Positions 45,353-55,525 of a DNA stretch of 64,000 nt are shown here, in pieces (the first letter of the stretch is position 1; the number at the start of each line of letters is the position of its first letter). The stretch is from CAVREM01 sp963728825 (GTDB lineage: Bacteria; Acidobacteriota; Vicinamibacteria; Vicinamibacterales; CAVVIG01): NCBI GenBank assembly GCA_963728825.1, contig CAVSLA010000004.1, positions 496,001 through 560,000 on the forward strand, written 5' to 3'. A model generated the notes under the pieces. The model ran no database searches and had not been told where the DNA came from. It saw only the letters and a list, made by a program, of their open reading frames with translations. The position numbers and the translations under genes were made by a program.

Positions 45353-45964
45353 GTGATAGCATACGGCCTCCATTTAGGAAGGGAGCCGACGCTGACGGCC
45401 CGACGAATCCTGAGCGCATTACTGCTTTGTGGTCTCACTGCGTGCGGAGACTCGGGTCCAGGCGGCCCGACGCCAACCACGACCACTACCAGCATCGCTA
45501 CGACCAGCGTTGCCTCCTCCACAACGACCAGTGTGCCGGGGCCATCGACCACGACGACCACCACCGTCGGCCCCACCACCACGACGACCAGCGCACCGAC
45601 GACGACCACGACGTCGGTTCCCGGTCCTGGTACAACGACGTCGACGACTACGTCAACAACCACGTCGACATCTACCACCTCGACGTCGACGACTTCGACG
45701 ACGTCGACGGCTGCCGTGAGCTTCGCGACGACAATTTGGAACCCGGGGCACATGACGAACTGCGGCGCGTGCCATCTCGTGGCAACGCAGACGGATGCTT
45801 ATAACTTTGCGCTTGCCAGGTCAGTCGCTGGCAATCCAGGCGGCAGCAATTTCTGGTTGAAGCCCACGAACCAGGTCGCTCATGGCGGCGGACTTCAGTG
45901 GCCGGTCGGCGGCGCTGCTTCGAACGCGGCGGTCAACTGGATCAACGGCGGCCGCGCGCCGTAG
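45353..45964 (+). CDS. Lipoprotein with long Thr-rich linker and single CXXCH heme motif
   Basis: About 203 residues from GTG 45353. CTG 45392 has a better ribosome binding site (AGGAAGGGAG, 6 bases away) and could be the start, so the N-terminus is uncertain. The signal peptide ends with lipobox GLTAC. Then come about 90 residues that are mostly Thr with Ser, Val, Pro and Gly. The C-terminus has TNCGACHLVATQTDAYNF, a heme c attachment site. It resembles the short cytochrome domains of DUF-type lipoproteins; an axial Met is not certain. The Thr tract is the longest in the window and lies right after a GT-C gene. Confidence 0.75.
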   Translation: MIAYGLHLGREPTLTARRILSALLLCGLTACGDSGPGGPTPTTTTTSIATTSVASSTTTSVPGPSTTTTTTVGPTTTTTSAPTTTTTSVPGPGTTTSTTTSTTTSTSTTSTSTTSTTSTAAVSFATTIWNPGHMTNCGACHLVATQTDAYNFALARSVAGNPGGSNFWLKPTNQVAHGGGLQWPVGGAASNAAVNWINGGRAP

Positions 45965-45992
45965 CCAGCGTGCGTGATCGGCCGCGGCCGCG

Positions 45993-46001
45993 TGTTATAC
46001 T
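45993..46001 (+). promoter_or_regulatory. Extended -10 candidate before barrel paralog 3
   Basis: TGTTATACT is an extended -10 element (TGn followed by TATACT). It lies 69 bases before ATG 46070. No -35 box is obvious, as is common with extended -10 promoters. Confidence 0.35.
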
Positions 46002-46069
46002 GCGCGCCGCAGCAGCCCTCCCGATTGATCGGTCATCGAACGCGAATACCCATTACTGCGAGGTGTGGC

Positions 46070-47367
46070 ATGGCAAAGCGAGTCTTGTCCGCAGTCCTTT
46101 TCTGCGGTTTCACATTTCTGGCTGCCGACGTGCGCGCGCAGGACGTGCCGCTCTCGCAGCTGCTCGTCAAATTGATTCAGTCTGACATCCGGCTCGCGCC
46201 GCCGCCGGCCGGGTTTGCATCGCACGAGGCCCATTTTCTCGCGGGCGTCGATCAGCAGCTCGCGCCGTACTTCTTCAACCAGCAGCTGCTCGTCCAGATC
46301 GCAACCTTTCCGATCGGATCTCCCTCGGGAGGCTTCGCCTTCACGTTCGATCCCGGCCTGGGCACATTTCAGCGCGCGACCGAGAGCTTCGGTCCAACCT
46401 TCGCCGAGCGCGCGCTCACCAATGGCCGCGGGCGACTGACCGTCGGCGCAAACTTCCAGTACTCGAAGTACTCCTCGTTCGAGGGTGAAGATCTCGACGC
46501 CGGCGCCATCAAGTTCTATCTGCATCACGCGGAAACGACCGGCCTGTTCTTCGAGGGCGATCTCATCGAAACGGCGCTGGACCTCGATCTGTCGAGCTCG
46601 ACGACCACGCTATTTGGCAACTATGGTCTGACCGACAATTTCGACCTGGCTGTGTCGCTGCCGATTGTCAGCGTGTCGATGGATGCGCGGGTCGCCGCGA
46701 CCGTGCTTCGCCTGGCGACCGGCGCCTCCTCGAGCCTGCACTCGTTCCCCAACGGCACGACTACCAACACCTATCACGGACTTCGGGCAGTGCGACCGGC
46801 ATCGGCGACATCCTGCTGCGCGCGAAGTATCGATTCATGTCGCGACCAGGTGGCGGTCTGGCCGGCGGTCTCGATATCCGGGTCCCCTCGGGCGACGCCG
46901 AAAACCTGCTCGGCACGGGCGCCCCGGCAGTCACCTTCACGCTGATCGGCTCGTCGGCCTACGGCAAGCTCGCGCCGCACTTCAACGTCGGATATGCCGC
47001 GTCGGGCGACGGCGACGTCGTGAACATTCCCAACGAGTTCAGCTTCCGCGTCGGCACCGAGTACTCGGCATCGCCCCGCGCGACGCTGGTGGCCGACCTG
47101 ATCGGCCGGACGCTGATCAGCGCCGGACGCCTGCAGCTCGAGGAGACGATCTGGAACTACACCGATTCCACCGGTGTCCGTCGATCGACGACGCTTGAAG
47201 AGTACGTGTCGCAGGACGCCTCGCTCAACCTCACGAGCCTGGCGCTCGGCGGGAAGTTCAACGTTACGGGCAATCTGCTCGTCAACGCGAACGTCCTCCT
47301 GGCGCTGACGTCGACCGGCGTGACCGCGCGGGTCACCCCGGTTTTCGGCTTCGACTACTCGTTCTAG
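46070..47367 (+). CDS. Outer-membrane beta-barrel protein, paralog 3 of 3 (frameshifted near 46785)
   Basis: About 432 residues after removing one extra base in the CGGG at 46784-46787. ATG 46070 with GAGG 6 bases upstream opens a signal peptide (KRVLSAVLFCGFTFLAADVRAQ). The N-terminal half has FGPTFAERALTNGRGRLTVGANF; the second frame resumes GSATGIGDILLRAKYRFMS and continues LDIRVPSGDAENLLGTGAPAVTFT, PHFNVGYAASG and VTPVFGFDYSF, ending in Phe as classic barrels do. Both halves align with the 14176 and 29106 paralogs. The frameshift is therefore more likely an assembly error than decay. Confidence 0.75.
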
Positions 47368-47382
47368 AGAACAACACCAAGG

Positions 47383-47418
47383 ACACAAAGGACACGAAGG
47401 CCTTCGTGTCCTTTGTGT
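47383..47418. repeat. Perfect 36-bp palindrome after barrel gene
   Basis: ACACAAAGGACACGAAGG followed at once by its exact reverse complement (47383-47400 and 47401-47418), with no loop base. It lies 16 bases after the barrel stop and before the converging arginase remnant. It can form a strong cruciform or hairpin and may act as a bidirectional terminator. Confidence 0.8.
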
Positions 47419-47465
47419 GCCGCCCTCGAATTCGGTTTAGTCGGGAGAGCGTCGAACGTTGACGC

Positions 47466-48115
47466 TCACGGAAGATAGGGCGCCACGTCCGCAACGAGCT
47501 GAACGATGCGACGGGCCTGGCTGCCGTCAGGGTCGAGCTCGGGGTTGTAGATGACGAGGCTCCAGCCTCGGCATCCCGTTTCACTGAGCGCACCGCGCAC
47601 GACCTCCGTGAGCTGCCGCCAGCTCAGTCCGCCGGACAGCGGTGTCTCTCCCGGGAAGCCACGGGCCGGGAACTCGCTCTCGGCGAGCACGTCCAGGTCG
47701 GTGTGCAGCCACCAATGTGTGGCCCGTGAGGAGATCCGCCGGACGGCGTCTCGCGCGATGTCATCCGGACTGGCAATGACTTCTTCCGCTGAGCGGCCTT
47801 TAGCGCCGGCACTGCCGCCAGCAGAACAGAACAATCCGCTCCGTAAACGAGCGGAAACTGGCCGGCGGACAACGACGCCGTCAGCTCTCCGTAGAGCGCT
47901 TCAACCATCGTCAGGAGTGCTGCGCCATTCATCAAGCCCGTTGTCGGGTCGCGTCCCTCGCGAGCGGCGGGCAGCGGCAGATCCGGCCGCGAGACGATGT
48001 TGTGAAGGCCGAGCGCTTTTTCGAGACCTGCGGCGCGCAGCGCGGAAGGCGCGGCGGCCTGTCCGCCATGTCGTCCCATCCCGTCGAACGGCACCCCAAT
48101 CGGGCTGACAATCAT
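47466..48115 (-). pseudogene. Arginase/agmatinase-family remnant with internal deletion and frameshift
   Basis: N-terminus at 48115: VSPIGVPFDGMGRHGG, then PLVYGADCSVLLAAVPALKA (the GGDH-like metal site position, here GADC), to about 47800. The second part in another frame reads KGRSAEEVIASPDDIARDAV, WWLHTDLDVLAESEFPA and SGGLSWRQLTEVVRGAL, ending PYLP at 47466. The DxHxD metal-binding segment expected between these parts (about 60-70 residues) is missing, while HTDLDVL, the second metal site, remains. This looks like a deletion junction near 47800, so the enzyme should be inactive. It is convergent with the barrel gene. Confidence 0.75.
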
Positions 48116-48153
48116 GAATCCAATTTATACGAAGGCCGGCCGGTTCATGCCGC

Positions 48154-48182
48154 TTGTGACCTTCTTCGGCCGACGGCATAAT
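48154..48182 (+). promoter_or_regulatory. Promoter candidate for quinoprotein dehydrogenase
   Basis: TTGTGA (48154-48159) and CATAAT (48177-48182) with a 17-base spacer. Predicted start is about 17 bases before ATG 48206. The ribosome binding site GAGGAGG at 48192-48198 follows. Confidence 0.5.
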
Positions 48183-48205
48183 CGCGTCCTCGAGGAGGTC
48201 GCGCA

Positions 48206-50342
48206 ATGACTCGATCCCGGCTTCGTGGTGGGATTCTCGCCGTCGCGGCGCTGCTGAGCATTCCGTCCGTCGTCTCCACCCAGCTGACCGGGCGTCGAGA
48301 GCGGAGAGTGGCGTTACCTGGGCGGCGACGCCGGGCACACGCGGTCTCTCACGCTGAACCAGATCAACGCGTCGAATTTCGCCAAGCTGAAGGTTGCCTG
48401 GATCTTCCGGGGCGACAACTTCGGCCCGGGCGTCGAGTACACGGCGCGCGTCGACGCCGGTCTACGTCAACGGCATGCTCTACACGGTCGTCGGTCAGCG
48501 GCGGCAGGTCGTGGCGATCGATCGCCGACACGGGCGAGACGCGCTGGACGTTCCGCGAGCCCGACACGATGCGCTATCTGCGCTCGCCGCGGACCGACTT
48601 CGGGAAAGGCGTCGCGTACGCCGAAGTGGACGGCCGCGGCGTGATCTTCATCTCGACGCCGGCCTTCTTCCTCTGGGCGCTCGACGCCAGGACCGGGCGA
48701 CCGCTGGAGAACTGGGGCACGCAAGGTGCCGCTGCACGGCTGGCCCGACAGCGGGGTCGTCGACATGATCCCGGATCTGGTGAGCGACTGGGATCCGTGG
48801 CTGAACTGGAAGGGCGGGAAATACGACCCGGACTACGGGCTGCCGCGGCCGCTCGGCATGATCACCTCTTCGTCGCCGCCGATCGTGGTGAACGGAGTCG
48901 TCGTCGTGCTCGCCGGCCACGAGCCGAGCTACGACCAGACCCGCATCGAAAACGTCCCGGCCGACATTCAGGGCTACGACGCGAGGACCGGAAAGCGCCT
49001 CTGGAAATTCCACGTCATCCCGCGGCCCGGCGAAGTCGGCCACGAGACCTGGGAGAACGACGCGTGGAAGTACTCGGGGAACATGGCGTCGTGGGCGCCG
49101 GCCGCCGCCGACCCGGAGCGCGGGCTCGTCTACATCGTGACGAACGCCTCGACCTACCAGTTCTACACGGGCCATCGCCCGGGCCACAACCTGTTCGGCG
49201 GCAGCGTCATCGCGCTCGACGTCAAGACCGGCCAGCCGCAGATGGCACTTCCAGGTGCACCACAGCGAGCAGTGGAACTACGACATCCCGACCGCGCCGA
49301 TCCTGATGGATCTCACGGTGAACGGACGGCGGATCCCGGCGCTGATCCAGAACACGAAGCAGGGCCTGATCTTCGCGTTCAATCGGGAGACCGGCGAGCC
49401 GATCTGGCCGATCGAGGAGCGTCCGGTCATCCAGACAGAAGTGCCGGGCAACTACACAGCGCCGACGCAGCCGTATCCGACGCGGCCCGAGCCGCTGGAT
49501 CGGATCGTCCTGAACGGGATCACCGACGAGTTCGTCATGGACTGGACGCCGGAGCTGAAGAAGCAGTGCGACCGAGATCCTGAGCAAGTTCCGAGTCGGC
49601 GGGCTGTATATGCCGCCGCTTCCCTAGCCGCACAAGAACAGCTTCGTCAACAACGTCGGCTGCATGGGCGGGTTGAACATCTATCATCCGCCGGTCGCGG
49701 ATCCCACGACGGGCATCATGTACGCGTCGCACACGCGCAACTGCAACGCGCCGTCGTACCTGGTGCCCGACCGACGGCGTGGACGAGGAGCGCGGGCTGG
49801 CCGGCAAGAGCGAGGAGGCCTGGCGAGGTCGCGAGCGGCACACGCCGACGACCGGCACGACCGTTGCCGCCTACAAGCAGGGTGGCCCGCGGACCGGCTA
49901 CCTGCCGCTCATCGATGGGCTGCCGGTCTACAAGCCGCTCTTCCAGGCGCTCGCGGCTTACGACATGAACACCGGCGAAAAGCTCTGGGATCTTCCGGTC
50001 GGCCAGACTCCGGAGCGGATCGGAACCATCCGCTCCTGAAGGGCGTCGAGGTTCCCGAGACCGGAGGAACCGGGCACTCGATCCAGATGGTGATGGGCGA
50101 CCTCCTGGTGCAGACCACCGAGGACCTGCGGGGCGAGGCCGAAGTGAGACGCGAACGGCAAGCCGCTGCTGCACGCCCGCGACAAACGGACGGGCAGAAT
50201 CGTGGCGAGCGTCGAGATGCCGATTCCCGGACAGTACGGAATGATGACCTACATGCACGGCGGCAAGCAGTACATCCTCGTGCAGGCAGGGAGCGCGCGG
50301 CGCGAGCAGCCTGGATCCCTGGTAGCGCTGGCGCTTCCCTGA
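48206..50342 (+). pseudogene. PQQ-dependent dehydrogenase (quinoprotein) with many frameshifts
   Basis: The pieces, read across frames, form one secreted PQQ beta-propeller enzyme of about 700 residues. Signal peptide RLRGGILAVAALLSIPSVVS, then EWRYLGGDAGHTRSLTLNQI, STPVYVNGMLYTVVG, VAIDADTGETRW, WLNWKGGKYDPDYGLPRPLG, HHSEQWNYDIPTAPILMD, NVGCMGGLNIYHPPVADP, TGGTGHSIQMVMGDLLV and QYGMMTYMHGGKQYILVQAG. Breaks lie near 48293, 48452, 48522, 48722, 49240, 49570, 49768, 50027 and 50135, plus an in-frame TAG at 49625-49627. Most are one-base insertions. Protein homology is otherwise intact, so either recent decay or a poorly assembled stretch. It is convergent with no gene. Confidence 0.8.
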
Positions 50343-50495
50343 CGAAGAATTCTGCTGAAACCGGGCATTTGCGGTACGCGCGCTGTCGCTTGGCTAAAGT
50401 CTTCTACCCGGCGACCTTCGTTTCGTTGACGGCACGACGATCGGTGACTTCAATCAGCTCTACCATTGGCGTGTCTCTTGCCCTCTCGGGGTTCC

Positions 50496-51473
50496 ATGAA
50501 ATTCCCGACGGCAAGACTCGCAGCAGCGCTCCTTCTCATGGCCTCAGTCGCTTGCGGCAAAGCGATTACCGAGCCGACCATCCTTGATTCTTCGACACCA
50601 GCGACACTCACCACGCCGACGCCCGACGCTCCGGCCCCCAGTGCGCCCGCGCCCATGCCTGGGAACGCAGTGGCCAACGGCGTCACGTTGACGGGGCCTC
50701 CGCCGCCCGGATGCCAGCCGGCCAGCGAAGGGCTCGAGTGGATCGTCACGGTGACTTCGGCCCCTGAGCTCGTGCGGCTCTATCCGCACGCATTTCGAGA
50801 CCCCGTTGCCGGCTGCGCAAACACCATCCATACGCTGGCAGACTTGACGGTGATCGGCCCACGGCATTATTCGACCGGCCAGTCCGGCCAGACACATTTT
50901 CGGTACGAGGCGGGAGATCTCGAGTGCGGCCGCCTGGAACTGGGTGTGATCCTCAAGGATGCGAACGGTCTGGATTCGATGCCCTCTTGGCGGGTAATCG
51001 ACAGCGGAGTGGACTGCGCACCGCCACCGCCGCCGCCACCACCGCCGCCACCGCCACCGCCGCCACCACCGCCGCCACCGCCGCCGCCACCACCGCCGCC
51101 ACCGCCACCGCCGCCACCGCCGCCACCGCCGCCACCGCCGCCGCCGCCGGCGCCGCCAGACCCGTGCGCCGGTCCGTTCACCTACTCGGGGCCGAATCCG
51201 TTCAGTCTGCCGAACAGCGGCAGCCAGGCCGAGCTGGACTACGTGCGAGCCAACGTGTCACCGCTGCTCGAGGGCCCCGTCAAGACCGAGCTCCAGGCAA
51301 TGTCCTGGACGAGTGACGGAGATTACGCGGTTGTGCTGGTGAAGTCGGCGACGAGCTATCAGTTGCACGTGAACGTCGCCGCCGGACAGTCGCTGCCGAC
51401 TTCGAGCACGTTCGGCGCCGCCGTGTTCCACGCGATCAGCCACATTTCGCGATTCGTCTGCGTCAACCAATAG
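50496..51473 (+). CDS. Lipoprotein with 43-residue polyproline stalk, paralog 1
   Basis: About 325 residues from ATG 50496, chosen because the signal peptide and lipobox (LAAALLLMASVAC) start there. A Thr/Pro/Ala segment is followed by a beta domain with GCQPASEGLEWIVTVTSAPELVRLYPHAFRDPVAGCANTIH and LECGRLELGVILKDANG. Then comes an uninterrupted run of 43 prolines encoded by CCG/CCA codons (51021-51149), then a 100-residue C-terminal domain starting CAGPFTYSGPNPFSLPNSG and ending HISRFVCVN. Polyproline would form a rigid rod lifting the tip from the outer membrane. A near-paralog lies at 51781. Function unknown. Confidence 0.8.
   Translation: MKFPTARLAAALLLMASVACGKAITEPTILDSSTPATLTTPTPDAPAPSAPAPMPGNAVANGVTLTGPPPPGCQPASEGLEWIVTVTSAPELVRLYPHAFRDPVAGCANTIHTLADLTVIGPRHYSTGQSGQTHFRYEAGDLECGRLELGVILKDANGLDSMPSWRVIDSGVDCAPPPPPPPPPPPPPPPPPPPPPPPPPPPPPPPPPPPPPPPPPPPAPPDPCAGPFTYSGPNPFSLPNSGSQAELDYVRANVSPLLEGPVKTELQAMSWTSDGDYAVVLVKSATSYQLHVNVAAGQSLPTSSTFGAAVFHAISHISRFVCVNQ
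51021..51149 (+). repeat. CCG/CCA trinucleotide tract encoding polyproline
   Basis: 129 bases of CCG and CCA codons only, all proline. Length change by whole triplets would keep the frame and alter the stalk length. The second copy of the tract is at 52279-52416. Confidence 0.9.
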
Positions 51474-51780
51474 CGCTGCGCTGAGAAAGACCCATCGGCG
51501 GCGTCCTGGACTCGGTGACTGGAAACAGCCGCCGATCGAAGGCCGCCGCCGATGCCATTTCAGCGCTCGGAGCGGTGTCGGAGCGGTGTCGGAGCGGTGT
51601 CGAAGCCGTGTCAGAGCGGTGTCGGAGCAGTGTCTGAGCCACGTCGGGCAAGTGTCAGAGCAGTCATCTCTCCGCTTGTCAAAAGTCTTCCTCTGATCGT
51701 TCTTTTTCTCGCTGATTCTCCTGGACTGGCGACTTTCCGAAACTCTGCCGTTGGCCTTCCTCTTGCGCTAACGGCTGAGT
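51474..51780. other. Intergenic region with an 11-bp tandem repeat array
   Basis: 307 bases without a gene. 51569-51665 holds about nine copies of an 11-bp unit GGAGCGGTGTC, the first three identical and later ones diverged (GAAGCCGTGTC, AGAGCGGTGTC, GGAGCAGTGTC, TGAGCCACGTC). The phasing near one helical turn could place sites on one DNA face. After it come a TTGTCA at 51676 and a pyrimidine-rich run, without a good -10 partner. Confidence 0.7.
51569..51665 (+). repeat. 11-bp tandem repeats, about nine units
   Basis: Unit borders at 51569, 51580, 51591, 51602, 51613, 51624, 51635, 51646 and 51657. The GTGTC end is kept in most units. Located about 115-210 bases upstream of the second polyproline lipoprotein and absent before the first paralog. 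Confidence 0.85.
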
Positions 51781-52723
<943 letters not shown>

Positions 52724-52735
52724 ATCGGATCTGAT

Positions 52736-52755
52736 CCGGGTCTAAAAAGACCCGG
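52736..52755. repeat. Hairpin after lipoprotein paralog 2, REP-like
   Basis: CCGGGTCT, AAAA loop, AGACCCGG: an 8-bp perfect stem, 12 bases after the 52723 stop, followed by CCTAC. Core and flank resemble the other palindromes at 19791, 32750 and 59551. It may also end transcription, though no T-run follows on the plus strand. Confidence 0.6.
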
Positions 52756-52846
52756 CCTACTTCTGCCGAAAGCCCCGGCGTACATTTGCCTGTGTTATTC
52801 TCCGGCGGCGGTTGGCCGACCGCTCAGGCCAGGCCCGGAGAACCCA

Positions 52847-54085
52847 ATGCGCAGCGCTCCCTTGACAGTTCGAGCAGTCGTTATCGTCGCCTCGCTGCTG
52901 CTGCCGGCGACCGCCGTTCTGCAGGCGCAGGGGGCAGCGGACTCGGTCGTCCCATTCAAAATCGCCGTGCCTGACGCGGTGCTGAGCGATCTGAAAGATC
53001 GGCTCGCCCGGACGCGCTTTCCGGACGAGATCGACGGAGCGGGCTGGGACTACGGCACCAACCTCGCCTATCTGCGGGAGCTGGTCACCTACTGGAGGAC
53101 GACCTTCGACTGGCGGGCGCAGGAACGACGACTCAACCAGTTGCCGCAGTTCAAGACGCGTATCGACGGACTCGACATCCACTTCATCCATCAGAAGTCG
53201 AACCGTCCCGACGCCGTGCCGCTCGTGTTCGTCCACGGCTGGCCGGGATCGGTCGTCGAAGTCTCGAAGATCATTGGACCCTTGACGGATCCCGCCGCTC
53301 ATGGCGGCCGCGCCGAAGATGCCTTTCACGTCGTCGCGCTCTCGCTGCCGGGCTATGGTTTCTCGGACAAGCCGAAGCAAGGCGGCGTCAGCAATCGCCG
53401 CATCGCCGGGATCATCGCCCAGCTGATGGCGCGTCTCGGGTATCAGCGCTACGGCGCTCAAGGCGGCGACTGGGGTGGCTTCATCGTCAGACAGCTGGGG
53501 CTCACCGATCCGCAACACGTGATCGGCGTGCACAGCAACATGTGCGTGGCCGGCCCTCCGCCCGGCGCCACGGATCCAAATACCGGCGTGCCTCCGGAGG
53601 AGATGAAGCGCATCGACGCCGCGCGGGCGCGCATCGTGAACGAACAGGCCTACAGCCAGCTGCAGGGCACCAAACCGCAGACCCTGGGCTATTCGCTGAA
53701 CGACTCGCCGGCAGGTCTCGCGGCGTGGATCGTCGAGAAATTCCGCAGCTGGTCGGATTCGGGCGGCGACGTGGAGAAGCGGTTCACAAAAGACGAGCTG
53801 CTGACGAACATCACCATCTACTGGGCCACCGAGACCGGGCCTTCGTCGGTGCGGCTCTATTACGAGAACCGGAGAGACCCGGGTCTCCAGGGGCGGATGC
53901 AGGTGCCGTTCGCCTGCGCGGTGTTCCCCCTCGAGATGTTCGCGAACGCCCCCCGCCAGTGGGTCGAGGCGAGCTACAACCTGGTGCAGTACACCGTGAT
54001 GCCGCGCGGCGGCCACTTCGCCGCGCTGGAAGAGCCGCAGCTGCTCGTCGACGACGTCCGGAAATTCTTCAGAGGGCTGCGCTAA
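52847..54085 (+). CDS. Secreted epoxide hydrolase (alpha/beta hydrolase, EHN type)
   Basis: 412 residues. Signal peptide VRAVVIVASLLLPATAVLQAQ. The N-terminal EHN domain (FKIAVPDAVLSDLKDRLARTRFPDEIDGAGWDYG ... YWRTTFDWRAQERRLNQLPQF) is followed by the alpha/beta hydrolase core. HGWPGS is the oxyanion motif, GGDWGGFI carries nucleophile Asp, and GGHFAALEEP carries the His. Lid tyrosines that activate the epoxide are plausible in YENRRD and nearby. The family hydrolyses epoxides to diols, as in juvenile hormone or microsomal hydrolases. Export is unusual but seen in soil bacteria. It converges with the DUF1552 gene. Confidence 0.88.
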   Translation: MRSAPLTVRAVVIVASLLLPATAVLQAQGAADSVVPFKIAVPDAVLSDLKDRLARTRFPDEIDGAGWDYGTNLAYLRELVTYWRTTFDWRAQERRLNQLPQFKTRIDGLDIHFIHQKSNRPDAVPLVFVHGWPGSVVEVSKIIGPLTDPAAHGGRAEDAFHVVALSLPGYGFSDKPKQGGVSNRRIAGIIAQLMARLGYQRYGAQGGDWGGFIVRQLGLTDPQHVIGVHSNMCVAGPPPGATDPNTGVPPEEMKRIDAARARIVNEQAYSQLQGTKPQTLGYSLNDSPAGLAAWIVEKFRSWSDSGGDVEKRFTKDELLTNITIYWATETGPSSVRLYYENRRDPGLQGRMQVPFACAVFPLEMFANAPRQWVEASYNLVQYTVMPRGGHFAALEEPQLLVDDVRKFFRGLR

Positions 54086-54147
54086 GACCTGGAAGCTCTC
54101 CCACAACCAGCCGACGTGCGCCGCGAGCGAGCGCGCGTGCAGGGGAG

Positions 54148-54170
54148 TCCGAGGGGCGAAGCCCCTCGGA
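54148..54170. terminator. Bidirectional terminator-like hairpin between converging genes
   Basis: TCCGAGGGGC, loop GAA, GCCCCTCGGA: a 10-bp perfect stem, 62 bases after the epoxide hydrolase stop and 5 bases before the DUF1552 stop on the other strand. There is no T-run. It could also be a dispersed palindrome. Confidence 0.5.
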
Positions 54171-54175
54171 TAAGA

Positions 54176-55525
54176 CTAGACCGCCAGCTGTTCGATCAGC
54201 CCGGTGCTGTCACCGAAGCGATCGACCGTCCGGATCCCGAACAGGTCGAGCAGCCGGAGGTGCAGGTTCGCCATTGGCGTGCCAGGTTTGTAGCGCAGGT
54301 GCTGCCCCGTTTTGATCCGTCCCGCGCCGCCGGCAATCATGATCGGCAGGTTGCCGGGCGCATGCAGGTTGGAATCGGCCATCCCGGCCCCGTAGAGCAG
54401 CAGGGTGTTGTCCAGCAGCGTGCCGTCGCCATCCGGCGTGGCGCGCAGCTTCTCGAGGTAGTAGGCGAACAGGTTCGCGTGATGGACTTTGATCTTCAGG
54501 AGGTTCGCGATCTTGCCCCTGTTCTCCTGGTGATGCGACGTGGCGTGATGTGACTCCGCGACGCCAAGTTCGGGGAACGTGCGGCCGCTCAGCTCGCGAC
54601 CGAGCATGAAGGTGATGACGCGCGTGAGATCGGTTTCGTAGGCCAGCAGCTGCAGGTCGAACATCAGCTTGGCGTGCTCCTCGAAGCTCCCGGGCACGCC
54701 GCGCGGGCGCTCGACGAGCGGCAGCTCGCGGTCACTCTGCTCCTCGGCCTTGCGAATGCGCCGTTCGATGTCGCGAACCGCCTCGAGATACTCGCCGAGC
54801 TTGACGCGATCCCGCGCGCCGATCCGGCCCTGAAGGTGCGCGACGCGGTCCCGCACCGAATCGAGAATGCTGCGATCGGTGGCAATCTGTGCGGCGCGAG
54901 CCACGCGGTCGGTGCTGCGGCTGCCGCCGAACATCCGTTCGAACAGGACCCGCGGGTCGTTCTCCATCGGCAGCGGCGTCGAGGGACCTCGCCACGCGAT
55001 CGTGTTCGTGTAGGCGCAGCTGAAGCCGATATCGCACGAGCCGGCCAGGTCTCTCCCCTCGATCGCGACCTCGAGCGACGCGAGCTGCGTCTCCTCGCTC
55101 AGCTGCCGGGCGATCAGCTGGTCGACCGAGATCCCGGCCTCGACCTCCGACGTGTCCGATCGTTTGGGCGGAATGTTCGTGAGAAAGCGCGTCGAGGCGC
55201 GCGCGTGCACGCCGGCGCCGGTGGCGGCCGACGGCGGCGGGTTGTTCGACAGCCCCGACAGCACCGTCAGGTGATCGCGGAACGGCTCGAGCGGCTTCAT
55301 CGCCGCCGGGAAGGCGAAGCCGGCGCCCTCTTGAGCGGGTGTCCATTCCTGCATCACCATCCCGTTCGGCACGTAAACGACGCCGAAGCGGAGCGGCGAT
55401 TTGGCGGGTGTCTGTGCGATGGGCGTCAGCGCCGGTACCATGCTGTCCAGCAGTGGCAGCGCCAGTGTGGCGCCAAGACCGCGCAGCACGGTTCGCCGCG
55501 GCAGCGCCATCCGGCTGATGATCAT
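54176..55525 (-). CDS. DUF1552 protein, Tat-exported
   Basis: 449 residues. A twin-arginine signal (PRRTVLRGLGATLALPLLDSM) opens the protein at the ATG overlapping the upstream stop. DUF1552 landmarks are FGVVYVPNGMVMQEWTP, LSGLSNNPP, HARASTRFLT, GISVDQLIA, FDLQLLAYETDLTRVITFMLGRE, SHHATSHH, and LLLYGAGMADSNLHAPGNLPI. The family is a sulfatase/alkaline-phosphatase-like fold of unknown substrate, and almost always follows a DUF1592-type cytochrome as here. It acts outside the cytoplasmic membrane. ATGA overlap shows translational coupling to the upstream cytochrome gene. Confidence 0.92.
   Translation of the reverse strand: MIISRMALPRRTVLRGLGATLALPLLDSMVPALTPIAQTPAKSPLRFGVVYVPNGMVMQEWTPAQEGAGFAFPAAMKPLEPFRDHLTVLSGLSNNPPPSAATGAGVHARASTRFLTNIPPKRSDTSEVEAGISVDQLIARQLSEETQLASLEVAIEGRDLAGSCDIGFSCAYTNTIAWRGPSTPLPMENDPRVLFERMFGGSRSTDRVARAAQIATDRSILDSVRDRVAHLQGRIGARDRVKLGEYLEAVRDIERRIRKAEEQSDRELPLVERPRGVPGSFEEHAKLMFDLQLLAYETDLTRVITFMLGRELSGRTFPELGVAESHHATSHHQENRGKIANLLKIKVHHANLFAYYLEKLRATPDGDGTLLDNTLLLYGAGMADSNLHAPGNLPIMIAGGAGRIKTGQHLRYKPGTPMANLHLRLLDLFGIRTVDRFGDSTGLIEQLAV

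Noticed and set aside
50867..51181. Poly-glycine and poly-alanine open frames opposite the proline tracts
   Set aside because: They are other-frame readings of CCG/CCA triplets with no start signal or family.
51569..51665. CRISPR array or iteron origin
   Set aside because: Units are contiguous 11-mers without spacers; no replication gene, DnaA box cluster or AT-rich stretch nearby.
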